From: Pholis gunnellus
Taxonomy: Eukaryota; Chordata; Actinopteri; Perciformes; Pholidae
DNA length: 64,000 bases
NCBI GenBank assembly: GCA_910591455.2
Contig: OU342809.1
Span: forward strand, 2,197,493-2,261,492
Reading direction: 5' to 3'
The notes under the pieces are model-generated. The model did not search any database. It was not told where the DNA came from and saw nothing but the letters and a program-made list of their open reading frames with translations. This document shows, piece after piece, positions 1 through 11,095 of this stretch. Both the position numbers and the translations under genes were made by a program. Position 1 is the first letter of the stretch; each line of letters starts with the position of its first letter.

Positions 1-1232
1 TGCATGTGGTGCATTATTATATCATTCTTAGTTTCAGGTGATTATACGATTATACGCCATGAAAACATAGATATGAATATTATATTCAATTTCTGCCATT
101 AAATACCCCTAAAACACTGGACCTTCCAGGAAAGCACAATAGTATTAAATATACATAAAGTAAAAGTACTCATCATGCAGAATGATATATTTTATATTAT
201 TGGATTATAATAATTGGTTCATTAATGTGAACGTCACTTTAATGTTGCAGCTGTTAATTAAAGGTGGAGCTAATTGTACCTACTTTTAAATTAGTCATTT
301 TTATATTTACGTTATATACTGCCGGCTGCCTGAATTCCTAAAAATATATAATAATTTATATTTTGAGTTTATAATCTGAAATCTGCAAAGCAGCAATAAA
401 TCTAACAGAGTTCATATTTTACAGTATAATCTTTATTTATGTTATAATTGTCTGGATTCCCAGACAACATGTGCAGTATTTTTAATAATATCTAGATTAG
501 AGTGACAAGACTAAGAAGTCTCACTCGATCTATCTTCGCCCTGACGCACTTCTGGAAGATAAATCAATAAATGAGAAAACAGATTCAGTTTCAGTTTGGG
601 ATTAAAGGAGCAGTCCAGCTATTGTTCCTCATGAAGATCAGTTTACTCTTTGTGGTTCGTGTTTAGTGTCTTCTGTGGAAATCTCAGCTTGGAGACCATG
701 AAGCTATATGCAGGTGTGGAGTTCAGTTCAGTCCAGTTGCATTGTGGGAAACGTAGGAACCAGTGTTTTTTGGGGGCTTGGCCCAGACTATGGGGCTGAA
801 AGGTAGAATACATAAGCCTCAATTCTTTCTAAACTATAATTTCTAAAAATACTAGACCACTGGAGTACACATTCAATGCTAGTAATAAAGTATTTTCGAG
901 TCATACTTGGGCATATTTGGCCAAAAATAAATTGTGGTTTTGATATGAAGCCTTTTTAAGTGTCCTTAGATGTTTGTGTTGTCCTTTTTAAATTGTACAT
1001 GCATGTTTATCGTGTGTTCAAACATAAACCCACATGATGAATATAATTATGTAGAAGTGTCACGTGACCAGTTTACTTAAAAGTGTTGGTGGAAAGCAGT
1101 CTAAAAATATAGACTTTCGGAGGAATGCCAGCTTTAATGACTGTCTGCCAGCGTTGGAGAGGGTGGCTAATTAAATGTCGGCGTTTGGAGAATGTCAAGG
1201 TTCGAGAAAATTTTCTGTTCAATTATGTGCAG
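1..1232. other. AT-rich flank, presumed LMOD2 intron 1
   Basis: No exon could be recognised here. The conserved leiomodin N-terminal exon (tropomyosin-binding helix and first actin-binding segment) was looked for and not seen, so it probably lies left of the window. Two muscle-type motifs stand out close to the coding exon: an E-box CACGTG at 1061-1066 and an A/T-rich MEF2-like site at 1101-1112 (CTAAAAATATAG, one base off the usual consensus). They could be intronic enhancer sites or, if exon 1 has been replaced, part of a promoter. This is inference only. Confidence 0.4.
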
Positions 1233-2468
1233 GAAATACGCCCAGATAACAGCAGAGGGGAACGAGTGACGGTGACCACCGGCGACGCCGGCAAGACTCT
1301 GGACGGCGACAGGAAGAAGATTTCTCAAAAGGGGAACAAAGTGAGTATCCTCGCGAAGGAAGATGAGGCGGAAAAGAAAGACGAGTGTAAGAAGGAGGCT
1401 CCGATGAGGAGTAAATGGCCTCAGAAGAAAAGTCTCTCGCAGGGCTCGAAGAGCGAACCGAGGAGGACCGAAACCACAGACCAAAACCTGAACCCGACCT
1501 CCGACAGAGCGAGCGGGAACCCGACCGTCGTCGCCGAAACTCTGGAGCGGATTCTGTGCGACGACCCCGGCGTGAGCGAAGTCAACCTCAACAACATCGA
1601 GGACATTTCCCAGGAGACCTTGCTGTGCTTCGCCAAGGCCCTGCGCGCAAACACTCACGTCCACGTGTTCAGCCTCGCCAACACCCACGCCGACGACCGC
1701 GTGGCCCTCGCCGTGTCCCAGATGCTCCGCGAGAACCGCTTCGTCAGGAACCTGAACATCGAGTCCAACTTCGTGTCCGGTCAGGGCATCCTGGCGCTGC
1801 TGGCAGCGCTGCAGCACAACAGGACGCTGGTGGAGCTGCGCTTCCACAACCAGAGGCACATGTGCGGGGGGAAGGTGGAGATGGAGATGGTCCAGCTAAT
1901 GAGGGAAAACACCACCCTGCTCAAGCTTGGCTACCAGTTCGACCTCCCGGGCCCGAGGATGACAGCGACCAGCATCCTGACGCGCAACCAGGATCAAGAG
2001 CGACAGCGGAGGATCCGACAAAACAAGGAGCAGAGTCCTCCAGAGGTGTCAGGACAAGGTCCTGGTTCATCTGCAGTAAACGGACCCCCAAAGAAGACGT
2101 CACAATCTTCTAAGACTGTTGAAAACCAGAAAAGACACCCTCCTCCCCCTCCTCCTCCTCCTCCTCCTCCGTCTTTAGACCCGCCGACAAGGAAGATCTC
2201 GGAAATGGTCAAACAGCACGAAGGCTTGAACACGACGAAGACTCAGTTAAACCAAAGAAAGACAAAGTCAAAGAAGCTCAAGAACGGCGCCAACGAGAAG
2301 GAGAGCGCAGATATTCTCAAAGACCTGAAGAACGCTTTGAAGCCGTCGCCGCAGAAGAGACGAGACGAACCGTTGCGCCGGTCTCCACCTCCGCCGCCAC
2401 CGCAGAGGTCGAGCCGCGACAACCTGATGGCGGCGATCCGCGAGAGCAGCATCGGGTCCTTAAAAAGG
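1233..2468 (+). CDS. lmod2: lmod2 large coding exon
   Basis: It opens after the acceptor ending at 1232 and closes at the donor AGG|GTAAGA (GT at 2469-2470), phase 0 at both ends. It carries the whole LRR domain, the poly-proline tract and nearly all of the WH2 helix. Reading on past the donor would add an unrelated tail and a stop at 2529, which is intron. Confidence 0.85.
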
Positions 2469-3974
2469 GTAAGACTTCCTGTGAGGCCGTCACCGACCCA
2501 TCTTATTTTGAAGGAATTTTGTTTAGTCTAAGTGAAAGACCCTCCATAAGCTGTTAGACCCCCTCAGTGGGGGGTGTGAACCAAGTTCTGCAGAGTGAAG
2601 TCGATGCAGAAGTGTGTTAAAGCTGCATTCTCTCTAATGTCCACCAGGGGGCGAGTCCTCTGGTTGTATAGAAGTCTATGAGAAAATGACTTCTCTCTTG
2701 ATTTGGTAAATTATGGTAAATTTCGTTCATCGGTGACGGCAAAATCGCCAAATTGAAGGCTTCAAAACATCAGTCCACAAACCAATGACTGACGTCTCAA
2801 TGACTACGTCCACGTCTTACATACAGTCTTTGGTGTAAACACTGTTGCCAGACGACGGTATGTCATTCCTCGACTCCCTCGGGTTATAAATAGTTTTGAC
2901 TCCTACACTGCGGTTTGATAAGACTGATGGCTGCTGGGAACAGAGCAGAGTGTTCAGATTCCCACAAGGTTTAGAGAGCTTTCAACATAATGTGTCCACA
3001 GTGGTTTAAAGGACAGTGAGAGACAAATAGGGCCGTGCAATGTGGTTAAATTAAGTTTAAATGATATTGCCGTCAGAATTAGAGTACACGAGTACAACAG
3101 AACTCGAATAGCATGATATGATGTTCAAGACCAACCAGATCAAGTATTTTTTAACTCTTTAAGGCCTTCAGTGGAGACAGAAAGTCCCCAGTTCATCTTT
3201 TCTTTAACAAAAGGACAGTCAAAAGACAAAAGTCTTCCCAAATCTCGATTTTGTGTCTCCCCATTCCTCCGGCTTCTTACCAGGAAATCTTGGAAGGACG
3301 TCCCAATTCCTAAAATGCATTTTTTAGGAGTGAGGATGTTGGCAGGAGGAGCTATGAGCGAGGATTAAACCAGTGTGTCCTTTGTCTGGTTGTATAGAAG
3401 TCTATGAGAAAATGACTCTACTTCTCTCTTGATTTATTACCTCAGTAAACATTGTAAACATGAGTTTATGGTCTCAATCTCTAGTTCCACGTCTTCTTCA
3501 ATACAGCATGATGTTCATTTAGTAAATGATGGTCCATTTAGAGTCAAACAGACCATAAAGCAGGGGATGCTTTAGGGGCGGGGCTACACAGTGATTGACA
3601 GGTCTCTACCAGAGACGTATATGGCGTCTCGACGTCGCGCCTCCTCAGTCCAGATATGATCACTTCCGTTACTGTGGTTGCGGGAAAAAAAGATTTGACA
3701 AACTCATGGCTTAATAACTAATATGACGTCACGATGACCACATCCCCTTCTCTTATAGTCGATAAGGAAAACGCACAGAAAATGAGATATCATACAAAAC
3801 GTGTGATATCTGGGGGCATTTTTTCACAGAATTAATCGATGCAGCATCATAATATGTAGTTCAAGTTAAAATGTAGTCTCCAGCATAACTGTGTTTTTAG
3901 GTTATTTTTCTGTGCAGTAACTTTAACAGGTGTGTGATGTTTTGTCGTTTCAGGTGGATCTGTCACACACCTGA
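1233..3974 (+). CDS. lmod2: Leiomodin 2-like actin nucleator (partial, exons 2-3)
   Basis: Leiomodins seed actin filaments and act at thin-filament pointed ends in striated muscle. The visible coding parts are 1233-2468 and 3954-3974. In order they encode a Lys/Glu-rich linker; a tropomodulin-like leucine-rich-repeat domain from about 1524 to 1990 (EVNLNNIE, FSLANTHADD, ELRFHNQRH, ENTTLLKLGYQF, LPGPRM, all family hallmarks); a run of 11 prolines near 2140-2171; a basic KKLK stretch; a second proline run near 2388-2402; and a C-terminal WH2 actin-binding helix (RDNLMAAIRESSIGSLKR). The last exon adds V-D-L-S-H-T and a stop. The 5' boundary at 1233 uses the acceptor TTATGTGCAG, keeps phase 0 and is provisional. 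The in-frame ATG at 1125 gives no leiomodin-like residues before 1233, so I reject it as the true start. LRR spacing, the poly-proline tract and linkage to WASL favour LMOD2 over LMOD1 or LMOD3. Confidence 0.88.
2581..2832 (+). repeat. R1 dispersed element, internally deleted
   Basis: Has both outer ends of R1 (GCTGCATTCTCTCTAATGTC and the 3' ATACAGTCTTTG) but lacks most of the middle. In lmod2 intron 2. Confidence 0.85.
3386..3760 (+). repeat. R1 dispersed element, 5'-truncated
   Basis: Starts at GGTTGTATAGAAGTCTATGA and runs through GCGGGGCTACACAGTGATTG to a diverged 3' end. In lmod2 intron 2, about 550 bases after the first copy. Confidence 0.88.
3954..3974 (+). CDS. lmod2: lmod2 terminal coding exon
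   Basis: After TCGTTTCAG the sequence reads Val-Asp-Leu-Ser-His-Thr and TGA, in phase with the preceding exon. Leiomodin genes characteristically place only a few C-terminal residues after LKRV/LKKV in a separate exon, which supports this junction. Confidence 0.75.
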   Translation: MDLSHT

Positions 3975-4176
3975 ACTCACCTGCTCACCTCACCTGAACT
4001 CTTCCTCACTGTGTATTGAAACATTTCATTTTTATTTCACTAAAATGTCACTTTTTAAAACAGCATCCTATTGAACTCGTCACACGTCGTAGCAGCAGAC
4101 TGCTTTTCTGTCCGTTTCAGACGTTGTCGTGTTTTGTTACTGTGTGAAAGCGACTGTGAAGACCGATGTGTGGAGA

Positions 4177-4182
4177 AATAAA
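4177..4182 (+). terminator. lmod2: lmod2 polyadenylation signal
   Basis: A canonical AATAAA lies about 200 bases after the stop and is followed by T-rich sequence (GTTTATGTTCTG). It gives a compact 3' UTR. Confidence 0.65.
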
Positions 4183-5062
4183 GTTTATGTTCTGACTCCG
4201 TCGACACGTTTATGAACATAAGTGTCTTTTCTTCAGTTCTTTGTGACTCAGGATCAGAATAACGTTCTTTAAGATGTCTTCAAGAACAGAGCCGACTATT
4301 GTTGCCTTCAAATGCTCCTGGGACATTTGTACGTTTTGCCCTTTTGTATTTTCCGCAAGCTTTTTTTGAAGCATGCCACACCGTGCAAAGTTTGGTTGGT
4401 AATTAAGTCAAGTTGTTTGTCACTTTCCACAGTTTTTGATATCAGAACAGATGGTCGTATATTTAGTCAGTACATGTGTGTTTTATTTTTATTTTGTCCA
4501 AAAAGTCTGCTTTTTTGGGATTCATCTTTTTAATTTATTTGTCTTGGTTATACTAGTTAAAACAAAAACAATATATTTAAAAAGATCAGTTTTCAAAGCT
4601 GGACACCGATTGATGGAAAAGGAGCAGCGTGGAGGATGGAGGCTTGTTCCTGCTTTCAAATGGAAGTCTCTTTGTTGTGTCTGTGTCTATATATATAAAT
4701 TTATATATGTGTGTGTGTGTGTGTTTTGGACAGTTTCCCTTTCTTTGACAGTGACAGCAGAGATACAGACAGCGAGGCCTCCGACATGCATGTAAGTGTT
4801 TCCTCGGCCTATCAGGGCAGAACGTTTCTTACCTACGAAATCTTAAATCAGTGTTTTTTTGCTCAGAGCGACTCATCTCGTAACACACGACACGTCTCGC
4901 AGACATCGATACAGTTCAGCGGCTTCACATGTTGGTGACCTGAGAGGAGGATCAGCTGTGTGTGTTCTGGAATAAAAGACAGCTCACAGAGGGATTAAAC
5001 TTTAAGACAGACGGAGCGGTTACGTGAGCCGACTGCAGCAGCTGCAGCTTATACTGTCCATC

Positions 5063-5064
<2 letters not shown>

Positions 5065-5138
<74 letters not shown>
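5065..5138. repeat. (CA)n microsatellite
   Basis: A pure CA run of about 37 units. Reading frames across it give Cys-Val or Thr-His repeats and are artefacts. Confidence 0.97.
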
Positions 5139-5141
<3 letters not shown>

Positions 5142-6443
5142 CAGTACGCAACAAATGACTTGTTCTTTTCAGTGTAAATGACAGATGATTACTTGGTTTT
5201 ACATTAAAGCAAACTGAAAGTTTCATAAAATCAAAAGTAAAAAAAAGAACCCTGCTACAACAGGATACCTCAAACTAATGAGCTAAATGTCGTGCTGAGC
5301 CGTGCATTAAGTTAATGCTAACATACCATAAATAAATCAAAGCACAGCTGAGTCCGACAAGTGACATGACATAGAAATAGAACAGGAGTAGCGCGGTCAT
5401 TGAACTGTTTTCCGTGTTCATACGACTCGTACAATGGCAAAAATGGCGGTTGTTGGACCGTTGGACCCAGCTTGCTGTTTAGCTCATTTTCTGTTACGAT
5501 GTAGCATTAAAACATGGTGGCATTAGCAAGCTCGCTAGCTAGCCAGCTTGCTAATTCCACGATATTTAAATGGTGCACTGGTTACAGAAAACGAGCCCAA
5601 CAAAGTTGTCAATCATCTGGTTAGCAATGTGCTTTAATACGCTGTGACAAGAATGTGTGTTTTAAGCATCAAGTTGTTACATTTTACACCGTCTCAATAA
5701 GCTTCACGTTTCTACTCCACAGCTCGATTTATTAGTTACCGCAGAACCTCGCCTCAGTGAGTCAGCGTCTCGCCGTGAATCTGTTTAGTTTAAATGGAAG
5801 TTAAAACCGCTACAAACGGTCGCAATGGCAAACGCTACACATAAAAATGGCCGCCGCTCTGACCATTCAGCGACATTGCTTTGAATGGGAATGTCCATTA
5901 TACTGCTGAGGATAAACCACGGATACTTTAATATCACTGAAAACCGAATGAGGACGGCTCGCTTGGCGCATTCGCCCCCAAAAAAGGTAACTTCTGGTGT
6001 TATGCGCAGTAGCGTGAAACTTTTGTTTTTTATGTTCATGCAATGTAATTACAGTCCAGTGGTATATAGTATAACTGTATCATAGCTACAGCTCCACATA
6101 CAACCATAGAATGGTGGAATGTAACTATATTTACTAAAGTACTGTATTAAAGTACACTTTCAAGGTACTTTGAGTATCCATTGTATGCTACTCTACAATG
6201 TACAACCTGCAATGTAACTAAAGCGGTCAGATAAATGTATAGTTATACTGCAGATTAAGATTATTAATACAAAATATATATTAACTAATACATTATGCAA
6301 TATTATATATTAAACTATCCAACAGTATATAAAATACAAAAATAACTCCACCTTTATAGCTGCAACATTAATGCATCAATAATTATAATCCAATAACAAA
6401 TATATAGATTATTATTCTGCATAATGAGTACTTTTGGTACTTT

Positions 6444-6615
<172 letters not shown>

Positions 6616-7656
6616 CTGTTCAAAGTAAATATGGACTCTCCTCAGGGAGCCCTGTGAGACTGTGTGACCTCCTCATTACATCGCTTCGCATCTTTAATAA
6701 ACCGCCACGTAAATGTTAAGACTCGAGTGTAATTGGAGGGAAATGAAACGCTTCGTGCTGAGAGACAACTGCAGCGCGTCTGTCTGAGAAAACACTGCTG
6801 GACTCACTGGATCGCCCGTTAATAACACAATGAAGAGAGAGATTATAAAAATGTGAGTTTTATAATTAAAGGTTTTACCAGGTTACCGATACATGTACAT
6901 TAAAATCATCCCACTAATTGTAAGTCATTGTATTTAAGATATTGTGCAAAAAAACCTGCACAATACTTTGTCTCCTTTTTACTTTAAACTGGTACAATTT
7001 CCCACAGAGATTAATAGAATACTCACCTAATTATCTCATTCATTGTGGCTTTATTGCCATGAAAATAAAAAAATAAAAACATTGAAGCCAAATCATAAAA
7101 ATAACAAAAAAACTCCACAGTAATGTTAATATGAACATTAACATAATGGTTGCATATCTCTATTAATCTAGTCTAGTTTAATTTGGACTTGATGATAAAA
7201 CTATATGAGAAAGGAATGTTGATGTGGCGTTACAGGAAGTTAACTAACGGCACTGAGCTTCATCCTCAGGGGACCATGAACGTCTGTATACTCCCAAAAC
7301 AATCACGTTAAATAGAAGGAGCCAAAGCAGGAACTTATAAAATGATATTCACAGCAGCTTTAGTATGAACAGCATCACTGACCGGTTTCACAGACGTACC
7401 CGTTACCTTCCACACAGACAGACTACCGGTGAAGCGGTTGCTGTAGTTACCTGAATGTACCGTTCAACAGTCTGGAATCAGCTTTTACATTCTTCTTCTT
7501 TCCTTCAATTATAACTATTGGAAACGAGATAAATAGTTTTGGCCCCAAATGAAGAAGAATGAAATGATTCAAACGTCACCACAGTCACACGAGCGTAAAG
7601 AATCCTGTAGACACTTGATGTTGAATCAGTTTCATGACTGAACTCTAAACATTGAG

Positions 7657-7860
7657 TTAGTTTCTGATTGAAGAGTTTAAACGGTGATTAGTTGAGCTGA
7701 TATTCCAGTAGCGAGAACTCTAGACTAACCTGTTTCTATGCTGAAGTTTGAAGAAGAGCTTTGATGAAGAGTCTGTTCATTACAGCTTCTTCTAGGCTGC
7801 TTTTATTGTGAAACTCTTGACACTGAAACAGGAAGCTGTTCCTCTTTAAATATAAGCTCT
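7657..7860 (+). repeat. Dispersed element R2, copy 1
   Basis: About 200 bases, shared in inverse orientation with 18294-18510 (words in common include CTTGACACTGAAACAGG and GAAGAAGAGCTTTGATGA). It lies just beyond the 3' end of wasl. No coding capacity; class unknown. Confidence 0.75.
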
Positions 7861-7970
7861 ATTAGTAAAGGAAACTACAAAATAAAAGCATCCGACTGAT
7901 CTTGTTGTGAGATTACATCGTCGTCTCTTTCCGCTCAGCTTCCCCTCTGAAGCAGAACTTTGACAAAGAA

Positions 7971-8007
7971 CGAGACACACATTTCTCTGTAAATATTAAC
8001 ATTTATT
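7971..8007 (-). terminator. wasl: wasl polyadenylation region
   Basis: On the - strand AATAAA (8007-8002) is followed about 22 bases later by a GT-rich element, GTGTGTCTCG (7980-7971). That is the expected hexamer-plus-downstream-element layout. Cleavage near 7985 would give a 3' UTR of about 1.45 kb from the stop at 9443. Confidence 0.65.
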
Positions 8008-9442
8008 TAAGTATACAATTTAGTCTTCTCATTGCCCCCCCCCCCCCCCACCCCTCCCAACCCCTCTTCACAGGTTCAGTATCTCGGCTTCTCGATGCAG
8101 CATTAAAGCCTCGCTGGAGGACGGTTAAAAACTCTTAACACGAACAGTTAAAACGAGCGTCGGGTTATTTCTCTTCACAGGCATCGCCAAACCCACAAGC
8201 TGCTTGCAAATGCCACATTTGGTTTATTATTATTATTATTTGCTCTTTTTAAAAACGTATTATTCTCCACGACGAGGCATTTACAGTCGCGTTGCATAAA
8301 ATTATATTTTGTTAACTGGAAGAGGATGAATTATATTTTTGATCTTTTAGTTCTTTTGCATGACGTGATATTTGTTTTTGAAATACCGACCGGAGCGCCG
8401 TTTGGATGTTTTCCCTCCTGCAGAAAAGTAACGGAATGATGTCACAACAAAAACAACCAACCAGACGTTAAGAACAAAACTTCTATCATTTCACAAATGC
8501 CACAGTGTGTGTGTGTGTGTGTGTGTGTGTAAGTTACCGTGCGTAGAACATGTTTTTGTAACAAGAACAAAGAGGGCGAAGCGTCCTCCGCCATGCTTGT
8601 AGTCCTGTTTTTTTCCCGCTCTTTTTAAAAAGGTCTACATATTGCGAAAACCTTTTATCTTCTTAAACGTGTCCACGGTCACGGTAACCTGCTTGAGACG
8701 ACATGAAAACGACTCGACAAACGCACACCTGAATAAACACAAAGACGTAACTATCATATAAACTGTGTGCAAATAAACGGCTTTTTTAACGTCATTAATA
8801 AAAAAAACGTAAAGTTGAAAATCCACGCGAGGCGACCGAGCCGCCGCATTTTGGTCAAAAAAAAAGGGTTCATGAAGAAAAATAACACGACTAAACTAAA
8901 CAGTTCATTAGGAAACTCGGAGGTACGAAAAGAAGCACGGTAAGAAAAATAGTGTTATATCGCGTTTTTAAACCGACAAAGAGGATCCTGCCTGTTCGGT
9001 CGCACCTTTACGTCTCCCTTTGCAGTTTCCTTCACGAGGAACGAAAACAAGAAATTAACACAAAAACAACAACAACGAGCCCAAGAAGACTCCAGTTCAG
9101 ACTTCCTGGCGTTTGATACGATGAATAAATGAAATGTAGCCCCGCTGCGTCTCCACATTGTGCTGATGGCGGCGTTAAGTGCTTTCTAATGACGGGATGA
9201 AAAGAGTCTTTAACGGTGAGGATGTGTGACGAACTTTACAGATTTAACAGATGAGGTATTGCACGGATTAATTATAATAAATCATTAAAAAAAAGAAGCA
9301 AAAAAACAGGCAAAAATAAATATACAGCCAATTCATACAACATTTACATTGCAATGTTAGTCGGATGCTGGAAGATGTTTAGAGGATATTTTATAGTGTC
9401 AGCGGAAGGTGCAGGGGGGGGGGGGGGGGGGAGACGTCTTCA
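7985..9442 (-). other. wasl: wasl 3' untranslated region
   Basis: Inferred from the stop codon to the polyA signal. It contains a 15-base G run on the transcript strand (8035-8049), further G clusters, a short GT/CA tract at 8503-8530 and a second G/C homopolymer at 9414-9431 just after the stop. Reading frames in it are short and unsupported. Confidence 0.55.
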
Positions 9443-9504
9443 CTAGTCGTCCCACTCGTCATCGTCTTCGAAGTCGTCGTCTTCGTCGTCATCCTCGTCT
9501 TCGT
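9443..9504 (-). CDS. wasl: wasl coding exon 11 (acidic tail and stop)
   Basis: Twenty residues, nearly all Asp/Glu, with F545 and W551, ending EWDD before TAG (mammals end EWED). Acceptor CTTTTCTCAG. Confidence 0.94.
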
Positions 9505-11006
9505 CTGAGAAAAGGACACACATTTAAAATGTTAAGTGTTTCCTGCAGAGAGGATAGAAGAGAAGATAGATACCAAGCTCATGTCCGGTTAGCTTAGCTT
9601 AGCACAAAGACTGGAAGCAGGGGGGAACAGCTAGCCTGGCTCTCTGGCGCTTACGGTCTTTGTGTGAAGCTAAGCTAACCAGCTGCTGGCCAGCTTAGCT
9701 TAGCACAAAGACTGGAAGCAGGGGGGAAACAGCTAGCCTGGCTCTCTGGCGCTTACAGTCTTTGTGCTAAGCTAAGCTAACCAGCTGCTGGCGCTAGCCT
9801 GTGGTCTCGGGCCCCCATAAGAACCCTGGACGTCGTGATGTGTGGGCGGAGTTACCTGAGGAATGGATGGCTTTGCTCCTTATCAGCATCACTTCCATGA
9901 GAGCGCCGACGATGCCCGCCGTGGGAGCAGACCCCGGCGGTCCGGACTCCGGAAGATCCGGCACCTGATGAGAGACACACAAACCGATCCGGTCCAGTTA
10001 CTTACAGGTACAACATGTTTAAGAAGCGATGCGACGCGGGCACGAGAACGTGGTCTTACGTTCTTGAGCTGGATTCCCTGTCGGATCTGGTCCAGCAGGG
10101 CGTCCCGTCCCACGCCGGAGGCCGGCGCTCGGTTGTTCTGCTCCACCTTCTTCAGCTGAGCTCCTCCTCTGATCTGCTCCAGCAGCGCAGACTTCCCGCC
10201 GGAGCTCGGCGAATTCGGGGAGTCTACGCCCCCGCTGACGCCGTCCAGCTCCGGAGGGGGAGGGGGGCCGGGAGGGGGAGGTGGTGGAGGAGGAGGCGGA
10301 GGAGGTGGAGCGGGGGCGGAGCCGCCAACTGGAGACTGCTGGACCACCGGCGGTGGCGGAGGGGGCGGGGCTTGTGGGGAGATCGAGGAGTGCAGGGAAG
10401 ACGGAGGAGGAGGAGGCTGGTGGTGGCGGTGGTGATGGTGGTGGGGGGGAGGAGGAGGAGTGGGCTGGTGACCTGCCCTGGTGGGAGGAGGTGGAGGAGG
10501 CGGGGCACCCAGACTTCCCGGTCTGGACGGAGGCGGAGGGGGAGGCGCCGAGGCGGGGGCTCTGGACGGAGGAGGGGGAGGCGGGGCTCCGCGTCCTCCT
10601 CTGGACGGGGGAGGAGGAGGAACAGGGGGAGCAGCCGAGTTGTGCGGTGGTGGAGGAGGTGGAGGAGGACCGCCACGAGAAGGAGGTGGAGGGGGGGCTG
10701 CAGGGGGGACACACACACAAAAAGACGGGCTCAGTGGAAACAGATTCTGTCTTCAGCTTGTGTGTTTCTGTCACATTATTCAGGAATAATAACGATTCAT
10801 AAACAACGTCTCTGAGGCCAGATCTCAGTTTGTGGAGTTAAATCTTATTTTCATTGATATTCATCTTTTTAGGCAAACGGTTCCCAAGTCCTGCTTCTAG
10901 AAGGTGAGCGTCTGATGGATGGATCGGTTTATGTTTTAAAAACTAAATAATTGATTGAATTATTTAGACATTAATGGATAATGAAACTGATTGTAAGTTG
11001 CAGCAC

Positions 11007-11095
<89 letters not shown>

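Larger units (their letters stand above)
2469..3953 (+). other. lmod2: lmod2 intron 2
   Basis: GTAAGA donor and a CGTTTCAG acceptor. It holds two copies of the common dispersed element of this window (2581-2832 and 3386-3760), and nothing else coding was seen. A fragment at about 3763-3815 with the words GATATCATAC/GTGATATC resembles the repeat in hyaluronidase intron 2. Confidence 0.7.

Noticed and set aside
1125..1232. In-frame ATG at 1125 as the lmod2 start
   Set aside because: The 36 residues before 1233 have no leiomodin character, and a good acceptor lies at their end.
1167..1859. 230-codon open frame on the - strand
   Set aside because: Shadow of the GC-rich lmod2 exon on the opposite strand; no family features.
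10015..10815. Long + strand open frames of 266, 173 and 102 codons
   Set aside because: Arg/Gly/Glu-rich shadows of the poly-proline exon of wasl; no start context or splice support.
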